Shown in pieces: positions 19,011 through 29,038 of a stretch of DNA of 64,000 nucleotides (positions are counted from its first letter, which is position 1; each line of letters starts with the position of its first letter). The notes below the pieces were generated by a model, which was given only the letters and a program-made list of their open reading frames with translations, did not search any database and was not told where the DNA came from. Both the position numbers and the translations under genes were made by a program. The stretch is from assembly GCA_946902985.2 (NCBI GenBank), contig OX336388.2:290386526-290450525 (forward strand), written 5' to 3'. The stretch is from Meconema thalassinum (taxonomy: Eukaryota > Arthropoda > Insecta > Orthoptera > Tettigoniidae).

Positions 19011-21772
19011 ACGACATATAATTGTAATTAAACCTGCAATTTTTGCTTTGTTTGATGGAGCCATACTCTCAAACCAATGTGTGTTGAACAGCTGATTCTT
19101 GGTTCAGAAGTTTATCGGTCGATGGCGATCCTGATACATCCACGAATTTTATAAAATAATTTTACCGTGAACAACACAGCTTGCTTTCGTCAATTTTTTA
19201 TAAAATTAGTTGTAAAATAAATTTTAAGAAACATTTTACCGTGTGCAACGGACAAGTTATTAAATTACAAATCTTAATAGAGCGTTATTTATATAAAATT
19301 CTCATTTAATTTCGTAGGTTCTCAAGATTTGGATAGTCACATTTCTTCAAATAAACACAAAAAAATGTGTACAAGGCTGCGGCAGTTCCCAAATTATAGG
19401 CAAGCTTTTTTCCACATCAACTACAGCATTAACGAATCGCGTTTTAGCTGCGGAAGGAGCATTAGCATTCCATACCGTTCGTCATCATTCCTCCTACAGA
19501 TCAATGGACTGCACACCCAAATTGAACCAGACAATTTATTATGATTCGGAAGTGGCCAAAGGAATTTCTTCAGCTAGAATGTATGAAAGGTATATCTTGT
19601 TATGGAGTGTGTACGGATGGAAATAATCATGGAAGTCTGAAAATGTTTCCTATTCTCATTCAATATTTCGATTATAAGCAGGGTGGTATTAAAACTAAGG
19701 TTGTAGAACTAAAGACAACTCCTAATGAGAAGGCTGAATATATTGCAGGGTATATTAAGGATACCTTGTCTAGTTTAGGTCTTGTAGAGAAATGTGTGGC
19801 CTTTGCTGGTGACAACACGAACACTAACTTTGGTGGTTTAAATCGTAGAGAAGGCAATGTATTTACTAACTTAAAGGATGTTGTCAATAGGAATATGGTA
19901 GGTATAGGTTGCCCAGCTCATATATTGAATACCGGTAATACAATTCAACATGGAACTGATGTTTTATCTGTGGACATAGCTGGTCTTATTGTTAAGTTGT
20001 ATAATTATTTCTCAATTTACACTGTAAGAACTGAACAGTTGAAGTCATATTGTGAATTTGTTGATACCAATTACAAATAATTACTCTCCCACAGCAAGAC
20101 AAGATGGCTATCTCTGTTCCATGCTGTTGAGAGATTATTGGAAATGTTTCTTCCCTTGAAGTCTTACTTCTTGTCAGTGCCAAATCCTCCAAAACTTCCC
20201 ATTTTTTTGAAATAACTTGAGTGAAGCTTATTTGTGGCACCTGCATTCTCTAATGTCAATATTTCACCCAAAGACTTTGATAATAGAGAAAGAAGAGAGT
20301 TCTGTGTTAGAAATCATGAATGTGTTGGAAAGAGCCAAGGTTATGCTTCAGAATAATTATGAAGGTTCTTTCATTTCATTGAAGGTGAAAGGTGTAGTAG
20401 AAAATGTTCGAAAAGAGGGGTATGATAAGGAAGCAGATTTATTTATGAACGAAGCATTGATGTTATATAAAGTATCTTTGGAATATTTGACAAAATGGGT
20501 AACATATTTTGATGATTTCAATTGTTTCATGTGGATGAGTTTAACTTTAGAGAAGATGGAATACACTGATTTTGAAAAAAGTATTAACTATTTACAACGG
20601 AAAGGTTCACATTGATGATCCAAAGGGTTTGATCAATTTTGCAATCTGAGTAAATGTACAGAGAAGTTTTCAAATAACAGCGAATATCTTAAATTAACTT
20701 CTAGTCAGAAATGGGCAAAATACTGTATTTCAATGATAGTGAAAATATTGAATGCTACTCAGAGCTTCTTAAAATTGCAGAATATTTCTTTTGTATCCCA
20801 GGTCACAATGCTAATGTGGAGAGGGTTTTCTCGTTGATTTCATCTCAATGGACAGATGAAAGAAACAGATTGCAAATAGAATCTGTGAAAGGTCTCAATG
20901 GTGCAGTACAATTTTAAGGAACACTCTTGTCAGGACTTCTATAAATATCTGTTGGACAGACCTAAACTGTTGGCAGGAATATCATCCTCAGATAAATATA
21001 AATAGTCTACAAATTAAGTGTAATTTCATGTTTTAAATTTCAGAATAATATACATTTTCAGTGGCAATGTTCTAAGTTTACTAATGTAATTAATACATTT
21101 TGGTTCAATTTTTATCGTATCTTATATGGTTTTATTACTTTTAGATTTGTCCTCTTTTTTCCCTTAATGTCCTCAAATTTTTCCTGTGTTGTCCTCTATT
21201 TCACAGTACTGGATCTGGTCACCCTACTTCTGTAGTGCTTCAGAGATTGTCCTCTTCTAACCGCAGCAGAAACAAAGGGTATACTCTTATCAACGCACAT
21301 GCACCCAGCAATAAGGACAACAGGCTCAATCCCGAGTAAGTGTCGTTGTGTTGGCAGAATTGCCAGAATGCAACACAACCTGAGGTGGCCCAGTCTCTAG
21401 GAACGTTTTTATACAAGAGTGACCGACTGAACTAATAATCTCATGATCCTTGGGCAGGACAGTCGCTGCCAGAGCCAGGATCCGATCCTGGATTTAACAC
21501 TTACGGATACGCCTTAATGTTACTACAGTGAAACCTCTCTAAAAGACCACCCCTCTTAAAGACCGATTTTTCTTGGAACCGATTTAAAACCACATAAGGT
21601 CTATGTATTTGTTACCTCTATTTAAGGACCACCCCTCTCCCCGACCAAAGACCAGGCATTTTCTCAGTCTGACCTCTTTCAAAAGACCACTTCTCGTCTG
21701 CCTTCCCATTGGAGATGGTGATGATGTTGGCACAGAACTGCATCAGCATAGAATGTCAATAGAGGAAGTGTT

Positions 21773-22157
21773 ATGTTGTTTGAGTCTTCAGTCTTTTGAC
21801 TGGTTTGATGCAGATCTCCATGCCTTCCGGTCCTGAGCTAATCGTTTCATCTCTCCATAGCTACCACACCCTACATCCGAGGCAATCTGTTTAACATATT
21901 CTAACCTTGGTCTACCCCTACAGTTCTTGTCCTCAACCCTTCCTTCCATAACTAAGCTTGCTATTCCTGGGTGTCTTAGTATGTGTCCTACTAACCTATC
22001 GCCAGAAACATCTCGCCCCTCCCACTCATCTTAATACCTCTTCGTTTGTAACCCTATCTACCCATCTGATCTTCATCATTCTCCTGTAACACCACATTTC
22101 AAATGCTTCAATTCTCCTCTTTTCTGCTGCACCAATAGTCCAAGTTTCACTTCCATA
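21773..22157 (-). mobile_element. Family R LINE, copy 2, strongly 5'-truncated
   Basis: This matches the 3' part of the copies at 9521 and 59703, from the end of the ORF to the block encoding YGSETWT. It is flanked by AAGTGTT (21766-21772 and 22158-22164), a plausible 7-bp target duplication. It contains a deletion near 21998 and is not coding. Confidence 0.7.
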
Positions 22158-22164
22158 AAGTGTT

Positions 22165-22332
22165 GTGTAACGTATAAAAATACAAAACACGGCTCTCCTA
22201 GAAGATTTTTCAAACCCAGAACAAATTAATGGACTTTCAAACTCACTCAGAGATATTCTAGAAAGTGAAATTGTTAAAATAAAATGTGCTAATCTGAAAC
22301 AGAGATCAATTGGTGACTTTTTTAAATGACAG
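22165..22332 (+). pseudogene. Pogo transposase C-terminal fragment
   Basis: After the LINE insert the plus strand reads IQNTALLEDFSNPEQINGLS, then SLRDILESEIVKIKCANLKQ and RSIGDFFK before a stop. Before the insert, MSIEEVL ends the preceding piece. The acidic helix-rich tail fits a pogo/Tigger-like C-terminus, and its place between pogo-type ends supports this. The catalytic domain is gone. Confidence 0.4.
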
Positions 22333-22532
22333 AGCTCAGAAAATAACTAATTGTAATTAATTTGTACTAGATGTGAACCAATGCAGATAAATTGTAATCA
22401 AGTGTTAGTTCCAACTGTACTTTATTAATATGCAGTATAATATTATTTTTAATGCTTATTAAGAGACCACCCCTCTAAAGACCAGTTTTCCAAGGAACCG
22501 TCACTGGTCTCTTAATAGAGGTTTCACTGTAT

Positions 22533-23929
22533 TATCTTATTGTTAGTTTCATTTATAGTAAGTTGTTTTCATAATTAGGCATCTGTCTCAACATTTTTAA
22601 ATAATCAAAATTTAAATTTAACTTGTTTCAAGGAGCAGTTTTTCTCAATGTTCTGCCTCCTAACCAATAACCATCTGTAAGTTACATGAATAAAAAAACT
22701 CTGTGTCTCAATCTTGTTTTTCTATCAACATGCTACAAAAAGGCTAGGGCCTTAATCAGTCACAGTGCAACAATGGCAAATCATCTTGGGATAAAAAATA
22801 AACTATTTGTGAGTAATCATCTTCCTATTCTGATTACTATTATTGTTTAAAGAGGTGGGACAGCAACGGGATGTGCCCCTATCTTTTTATTCTACCGTCT
22901 AAGTTACATCGACAACAATAGTCTACAAGTTCAGCAGCTGTTTGCAATGTTCCATAGTTTACTTTTTATTTTAAATACATGATGCAAGGGTTTATTTTCA
23001 TAGATATTTATTTACATACTGTACTGTACAATTAATAAATACATTTCATTTGGGACAGGAAGTCTGCTGTTTCAGAATTAATTCCTGCTCCTTTAACTTG
23101 ACATTATTTCCCTGACTTGCTTAACATGCAATTCTTTTTCTTGTGCCAACAGGGTTTGTATCCGAAGACACCTTTCTTGTATGCTAGTTTTATCTTTAGA
23201 GCCACTGCATGAGGCTCTCAACCTTTCTTCATTGGAAATGGCTCTGAAACACATAAAACCTACATGTAACTCATTTTGAACAAGGTCTGGAATTCCTTTG
23301 ATAGTTCATGTAAACTATAGATTATATTAAATGGGGATTGTTATAAAGAAAACATTTTACTGTGATATAATTATAATTAATTTCATGGATATGTGGTGAA
23401 ATCTTTATAGGAATGTGGTGTGATGAGTCTCCTTACTGTTGAATGAGTTTGACCTCTTCACCGCCCTTACAAAAGTAATTTAAAGGTTGCACTCTATTTA
23501 CGTTTCTGGCAAGTACAATTTATGAGAATACTCTCAAGAGGTTCATTGAATAGTTTTTTTTAAATTCTCATTTCTCTAAAATACAAATCAGATAATATAA
23601 TGCACAACACAGACTGCTTTGAGTGGAATTAAGCCATGAAAGGTAAAATTGTAATTACTTAATTTACAGGTAGAACTCAAATCGATTTCACTGGACAGGG
23701 AGTGGCCGTGGCCTATCAGGAAAAAAGGAAGCTTGTTGTTTTACGAGTCCACTAATTTTGTGATCATAAGCCACGTGACGTCCTTGTTATGTGGAATCCA
23801 AGTCACCACATTTCACCTCATCAGCCCCTAATTTTGAGGATGGTAACATCCCTTGCCACTACCAACTACAGTATGATTCATGTAAAACGATTTTATTTGC
23901 ATAGGAATACACCGAAATGTTTCATTTAC
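22533..23929. other. No gene; repeat B copy 2 inside
   Basis: AT-rich sequence without a motif-bearing ORF. Positions 23722-23830 match repeat B of 16975-17110 (GGAAGCTTGTTGTTTTACGA, AAGCCACG, ATGTGGAATCCAA). Confidence 0.45.
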
Positions 23930-24362
23930 GTACTTATTTTTATTTATCTTATGGCTTTTAGTGCGGGGAGTGTCCGAGGACATGTTTGGCTCGCCTGAGT
24001 CTGTAGCTGCTTCCAGGGGACACCCTTATTAGGGTGAGCTACAAGTTCCGTTCAAATTCAAGTAGTTCCAACTTTCGCTACCAGATATCAATGATACCTA
24101 GTGGCGAGCGTTGGAACTTTGATAGAGCATTCCGATGAAATCTAACCTAACAGTTTAGCTTTACACAAGTTTAGTCTGTCAAAGGATCTTTTACATGTCA
24201 TAAATGTATGACATGGGACCGCCGGCTTTACTTCCCCTCCGAAGGTAGGCATACTGAAGGATTTTTAACGCTCTTAAAAAATCCGGCGACTTCGACCGGG
24301 TTTGAACCCGCTATCTTGGGCACAGCAGTTCAGCGTGCTACCAACTACGCCACTGAAGCCGC
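23930..24362 (-). repeat. tRNA-derived SINE with LINE-like tail
   Basis: Reading the minus strand from 24362, the head carries box A (GTGGCGTAGTTGG, 24339-24354) and box B (GGGTTCAAACCCG, 24298-24310) at a normal distance. A roughly 350-bp body follows. The tail reads GCCATAAGATAAATAAAAAT (about 23955-23936), matching at 19 of 20 positions the 3' end of the LINE at 41140. It is transcribed by RNA polymerase III in principle and depends on a LINE for movement. Confidence 0.8.
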
Positions 24363-24562
24363 TATTTACGTACTGACAACCTTCAACGGCATAGTCATCT
24401 GCCAGATATTCTGGACATTTAGGAGGCTATAGCATGTTACTAGCATCCTCCATGTCAAAATGAACATGATCCCTCAGTATGCCTTCCTTCGGAGGGGAAG
24501 TAAAGCCTGCGGTCTCATATCATAGATTTATGGCATGAAAAGAACGTTCCACTAACTACACT

Positions 24563-24795
24563 TGAGGGGGCTGCGTGGCGCAGTCGGTCGAGTCGCTGAG
24601 CTTCTAACTGAAAGGGAGTGGGTTCGATCCCCACCCAGGTTGTGGATTTTAGAAACAAAACTACCACTTTCGGAAACGCAAATAGCCCTGGAGTTCACTC
24701 AGCCTACACCAGAAATGAGTACCTGGGTAATTCCTGGGAGCAAAGACAGCCGGGCATGGAGCTGATACACCTTCCCTCTGAGCCTTGACTGAAGG
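24563..24795 (+). repeat. tRNA-derived SINE, plus strand
   Basis: The head has box A TGGCGCAGTCGG (24576-24587) and box B GGTTCGATCCC (24621-24631). The intervening region does not fold as a complete tRNA that I can confirm. A noncoding body extends to about 24795 without a clear tail. Confidence 0.75.
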
Positions 24796-27530
24796 TGAAA
24801 GTTACCATACACATGAAAAGTAGCATTTTGACAGCCACGGCTAGTAGCGATGGTTGGTCCAAACTTCACCTGCATTCACATGTGAGTGTTCAGATACTTC
24901 TGTTCACATAATGCATAACCTACTGATATCTCGACAGGAGATGGCAGTTGGGTTTGAACAGCAGTTGTCTTCCCTCTCACTGCGTATCGCGCATTCCAAA
25001 AACATTAAGTTGGTCACTGTTTCTATTACTGTACCTGATACTGCTACATTATTAAAAGTAAACACAAAGACTTATAAGAATAGCCTGTTGAAAGTAAGAA
25101 GGTAACAAGTTATCATGCAGGAAGTAGAAGCAAGTGACTGCCAACCGATATATTTAGGTTTGGAATAGTTGGGCTGCGCATGCGTACTGCAAGACCCCCT
25201 TACCCCGTCGCAGCGTGTTGAACTGCCATCTCCTGGCGTGATGACATTAGGCTACATGGCTCTCTGTTTTACAAATCCCAGTCTCCATAGAAATGAGAGT
25301 AATATCGGGTAGGAGAACATTGTTCTGCAAACTGTCTTAAAACTATCTCTCTGACAAACCTGTTGGGCTTTCATCATTCGATGTACTGGTGCCAGCCTTA
25401 TCTGGTTCTATGACCAGCTCGATGATATGTATGCTCTTCTTATATTGATGCTGCCTCTTCATCCTGCCTATCTTATGTGAACGTATCACTGTCCAGGGCA
25501 AACGGTATTTCGATATACACCTGCCCCACGAATGCTTTTCTCGCTGTCCCAATTTTTTGTTTATTTGTTCAACCATTTTCTGAAAAGAAAATTCATTATG
25601 TTAAGGTAACACTCAAGAAAAAAACACCAATTAAAAATATCAGAAAGAAAGGATAAATATTATAACCATTAACTAGTAAAAGTAGAGTCAAGTTTATGGC
25701 ACTGCTTTCACAAAGCAGTAATTTCATTACAAGAAACTGGCATGGTTCTATTTTTAATCAGAATTAGAAGTCCATTACAACTTTATTTACAATAGTTCCC
25801 TCTCCTTTAATGTTCATTATAATAAATAACTACGGTATCGTTATTATTCTTAGAATGTTATAGTTATGTTTTTTTTGTGCAGTTCATGAGCTGAGAAACT
25901 ATAAAGTCTGCTACAATTTGTACAGTCTCATCACAATATTATGTGCATCTAGCAAATATTGTGAGTAGGCCAAGTACCCTTGGTTTTCCGATGTGTGACA
26001 GTGTGCCTACCATCGTATGTACACTTATGCAGTACAATCTGCAATCTATCCGAGTAGGAAACATTTTAATTCAGAATCCCCCTTGCAAAATGGGTCTATT
26101 TTGTCCTAACCATGCTCATGCTCCACAAGTGGATAGGCCTATGTAGTGGTTTTCTCTCCACAGCGATCCCCAATACTTTCCTCTGTACTGTACTCCTGTG
26201 TTGGCTAGCCCATAGTGGCAATTAAGTTGCTCTTTACTGCCACTGTCCTTCGATGGCATAAATAGTGCATAGAATACCATGTTATACAATTGGGAGCCTC
26301 TCGATATGCCAGCATTCCTATCTCGGTACACTTATTACACACCTAATAAGACCGAAAATATCCAATGGAACATCGAACAATATGCTGGCACCATTATGAT
26401 ATAGGCAGGGGGGAACATAGAAGTCACTGTGACAGTAATTTTCAGTGGATCTTCAGTCCACACCTAACCTGTCACTTATCAGTAATTTTTGGACAATAGT
26501 TGTTTCGGCACCAATTTCAAATGTGTGGGGGGTAATAGTAAGATTAACTATCATGTTATGGTTTTAGTATCCACCAGACCTAACCAATCAACATTATTTA
26601 AACATTCTAAAACAATATTTATTCCATAGGCCTAAACATGTAAAACACCTGATCTACTGTACATGACACCAGACCCATATAAACAAAATGAGTGGCAATT
26701 TGCCTGGCATGTCTTTGAACTATGCAGCTTTCACGCTGAGAAGATACCCCGTTCTTGAATGGAGATAATCATACAATGAAACAAGATTTTCATAAAAAGT
26801 AACGTACTTTCAAAGTCTGTGTGCATTTCATTATATGATTTAAAACTTTGTGCATACCTCCGGATTTTGGTTGCTTATTGCGCGTAGGCTCCAATAGGTT
26901 ATGGTACGGTAAGCTTAAAAGTAGGCTACTACTTTCACGTTTTTGCTACTCTTTCATTCATGTTCCTTTTAGTCAGTAGGCCCATTGGACGTATTGATGC
27001 TTTAAAATAATCAACAGATGCGTCTTACTACAGAAATAATACGAAAATTGAGGAAATCTTACCTTGTGCTCAGGCACGCAATTGAACGCCTCCGTTATAT
27101 TTTGACATGTTCTCTTCTTTTTTCCACGGTAACTTTGTCCGTCTTCTTATTTTCAAGTATATTTTTATACTGGAGGACGATTTGCACAACAAAATGTATA
27201 TCCTCTACACACCACAATTTCTGTATTACTCCACTCTACACTCCATGAGGTTTGAAATACCGGGCCGCGAAGATTGCTTCATAGCTTGTCTGGAAACAAA
27301 AGCTACACTGACCGTTGCCAAAAGTCTCAAAAAGTACTATTGAAATAAGTACGCGCTAATCACACATGTATCATATGTGACTAGCTGACAATCAATTATA
27401 TTGTATAACATATCAACGTTAATATCATGCAACATCATATTGTATTGTAAGACACGTCAGCTTTAATTCTCATTCGAATAACACTAGTGAAACTTTTCGT
27501 ATGTGATTGGTACCAGTGAATCTTACTTTC
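24796..27530. other. Mostly unassigned; one possible exon
   Basis: No repeat or known domain was recognised in most of this stretch. One minus-strand ORF (25343-25576) is preceded by a good splice acceptor, TTTTCTTTTCAG (25591-25580). It reads MVEQINKKLGQREKHSWGRC then ISKYR, faintly like the middle of a Myb/SANT-type domain. If real, it could be an accessory exon of the enclosing Harbinger element. Evidence is thin. Confidence 0.3.
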
Positions 27531-27702
27531 GAGGAAGCCTTGAGGAAGCCTTGAGCATCCCTTGAGTAAGGAGACCTTAAGGAAATGACTCTGACGGCAA
27601 AATCAATCTCGAGGAGACCTTCAGATTGGAGGAAGCCTCAAGGCCTCCTTAGTCAAGGTCTCCTCAAGGTGTCCGTAAGAAATGTCTCTGAATTCCACTC
27701 AG

Positions 27703-28558
27703 ACATTAATGCAGGTCTCGAAAGTGTGAAAATGGCGTATGCTGAAGCCCCGGCATATTGTTTGTTTACATTCGTTGCTGGGATACACTATTTAGCTTTG
27801 ATTATTATTAGCTTCGTTTGATGAAAGTTGGGATAAACTGTCGCTCATCTGTAATTTTTAGTGTCTTCTGTATGTCTGTAAAGTCCAGTTCGCGTTAATG
27901 TACTGCAATCGTATGTAAATATGTGATAATACGCTTAATATGGACTGGCTCGTTTGTGTGATGATTGTCCAGTCAACCGATGGCATTGTGTCATTTACTT
28001 CGGATGTTGAAGTACCTAAGGCTAAAGCATAATAGAAGCGACTCAAGAATATACACCGCAATGATTTGCTAGTTAGTGGCAATAAAATAGTATCTTTACA
28101 CTTCAGAAGTGTCGAACTTAAGTACGTAAAGGGAAAACGCAATGATCATATACGGCTAGACCAAACCTTTGACGTTATCTTGAACGCTCAGCAATATGTG
28201 CCTCCGTAAATCCTTACCAGTCTGACAGATGTTCTACACTGCCTTGTATACACGCCAAATAATACAGTGAACTTCTGTTTTATTGGTTAAGGAAGATGTT
28301 CCCCCTGTGCCAAACAGTGAACTCATTGTGTTCCGTCATTATTCATACTTTTGTGATTCTTACAGCTTGCAAGTTATTTTTATTATGATGTGAGTAATAA
28401 AGTGTTGTGAGTACCTTGCCAATTATGTTCTTATATTGCGAGATGGTGTGCCGCGATTATTCCGTAAGAGGGAGATGGTGCTTTCCAACCTATAGTACTT
28501 TACGAAATCAACTATTTCCAGCGTCCATCTATTCCAAACGGTAAGAGCGAATGTTTAA
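27703..28558. other. No identifiable gene
   Basis: Unique-looking sequence between the right end of the giant Harbinger candidate and the LINE tail. The ORFs at 27858-28142 and elsewhere show no motif. Confidence 0.35.
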
Positions 28559-29038
28559 TAGATAGATAGATAGATAGATAGATTTATTTTGTCTGGCAAG
28601 ATTAGGGCCATTGGGCCCTCTCTTCCATCTAACCAGATTTTACAATTAATACATTATTACATTATTTGCAAAACTTAACAATGGCACTTAAATCTAACAG
28701 GAATACATTTCAGATTTGATCACAATACATATAATGGCAGGTAAGCATGGCGTAGGAAACATTATTGTAATTAGTTAATTATAGCTAAAGTAAGGAAATA
28801 ATAGGGAAACACAAACACTAATAAAACAGAACCTGATGATGATGTGATGATGTTGATGATGATGATAAGCATCATGGATGAGTTATTACTATAGCCTAAT
28901 ATTGATTTTGCAATGCGCATTTAAAAGGATGTAAGAAAACATTTAGGTAACTAAACAGAAAATAAATAAAACGTAAATTAGAAACACGAATATAACTCAG
29001 CATAAGGATTCAAATATTTGGCGTGTTGAGTTCAGGTT

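Larger units (their letters stand above)
18297..19254. mobile_element. Internally deleted PIF/Harbinger element in the hAT intron
   Basis: Inverted ends contain CCGTTGCTCACGGTGAAATT on the left and CCGTTGCACACGGTAAAAT on the right (read inward). Similarity between the arms continues for about 45 bp. A second, inner copy of the GTTGCTCACGGT motif lies at about 18364 on the left and 19163 on the right, so each end is doubled. Inside are a MADF gene on the plus strand and the start of a Harbinger transposase on the minus strand, the convergent gene pair typical of this superfamily. The target duplication is not clear. Confidence 0.65.
18140..20990 (+). pseudogene. hAT transposase with BED finger, spliced, multiply disrupted
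   Basis: Exon 1 starts at ATG 18140 (MPKRKCKFTDALETKYP) and ends at a GTAAGT donor at 18273. Exon 2 begins after TTTCGTAG at 19318. Joining them gives a BED-type finger with CKIC and, across the junction, HISSNKH. Later blocks are AAEGALAFHTVRHHSSYRSM (about 19450), VCTDGNNHGS with the first catalytic Asp (about 19600), GDNTNTNFGG with the second (about 19810), CPAHILN, TRWLSLFHAVERLLEMF (20098-20150), EAYLWHLHSLMSIF (about 20230) and NANVERVFSLISSQW in the C-terminal dimerisation domain (about 20815). Frameshifts near 19540, 20215 and 20620 and a stop at 20078 disable it. Family members bind their own inverted repeats and transpose by cut and paste. Confidence 0.85.
17793..21226 (+). mobile_element. 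hAT DNA transposon, 3434 bp, with 8-bp target duplication
   Basis: The ends are TAGGGTGACCAGA and its exact complement (13 bp). They are flanked by CTTCTGTA on both sides (17785-17792 and 21227-21234). An 8-bp duplication is diagnostic for hAT. The element interrupts a LINE endonuclease frame. It contains a two-exon transposase and, in the intron, a Harbinger derivative. Confidence 0.9.
17545..21345 (+). pseudogene. LINE endonuclease fragment split by a hAT insertion
   Basis: The left piece (17545-17792) reads LGILNFNSLLKFGEHKELTT, HEHNISILALQETQYQDNDV, and after a disruption KNMPVFSMAFAVNKNVISSV. LQETQYQDNDV holds the catalytic Glu of a LINE apurinic endonuclease. The right piece (21235-21345) reads RLSSSNRSRNKGYTLINAHA, then PSNKDNRLNPE, the next conserved block of the same domain (INAHAP-NKDN). 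The two abut across the hAT element of 17793-21226. A small indel shifts the frame just after the junction. No Asp-Asn or SDH block follows, so it is a truncated, dead copy. Confidence 0.7.
21526..22529 (+). mobile_element. Pogo-like DNA transposon, internally deleted, 1004 bp
   Basis: The left end CAGTGAAACCTCT and the right end AGAGGTTTCACTG are inverted and flanked by TA on both sides (21524-21525 and 22530-22531). Further AGACCACCCCTCT blocks recur near both ends. TA targets and ends of this type are known for pogo/Tigger elements. A family R LINE fragment sits inside. Confidence 0.75.
14066..27699. mobile_element. Candidate giant PIF/Harbinger element (13.6 kb) expanded by nested insertions
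   Basis: The left end (14066-14111) and right end (27654-27699) are inverted copies with about 43 of 46 matching bases, beginning GTGGAATTCAGAGACATTTC after one variable base. Both are flanked by CAG (14063-14065 and 27700-27702), a 3-bp target site of the CWG type known for Harbinger elements. Both subterminal regions are full of AAGG, CCTTGAGG and GAAGCC motifs. A fragment resembling the N-terminus of a Harbinger transposase lies just inside the left end. Between the ends I find LINE, hAT, Harbinger, pogo, foldback and SINE insertions that explain much of the length. Two independent related elements in opposite orientation remain a possible alternative. Confidence 0.5.

Noticed and set aside
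24563..24640. A functional tRNA gene
   Set aside because: Boxes A and B are present, but a full cloverleaf with acceptor stem could not be drawn, and the sequence continues into a SINE body.
28559..28584. An independent microsatellite
   Set aside because: The ATCT run lies exactly at the 3' end of the LINE and is its tail.
28820..28870. A second hammerhead ribozyme at the CTGATGATGATG run
   Set aside because: It is a GAT/ATG microsatellite without the GAA core or pairing stems.
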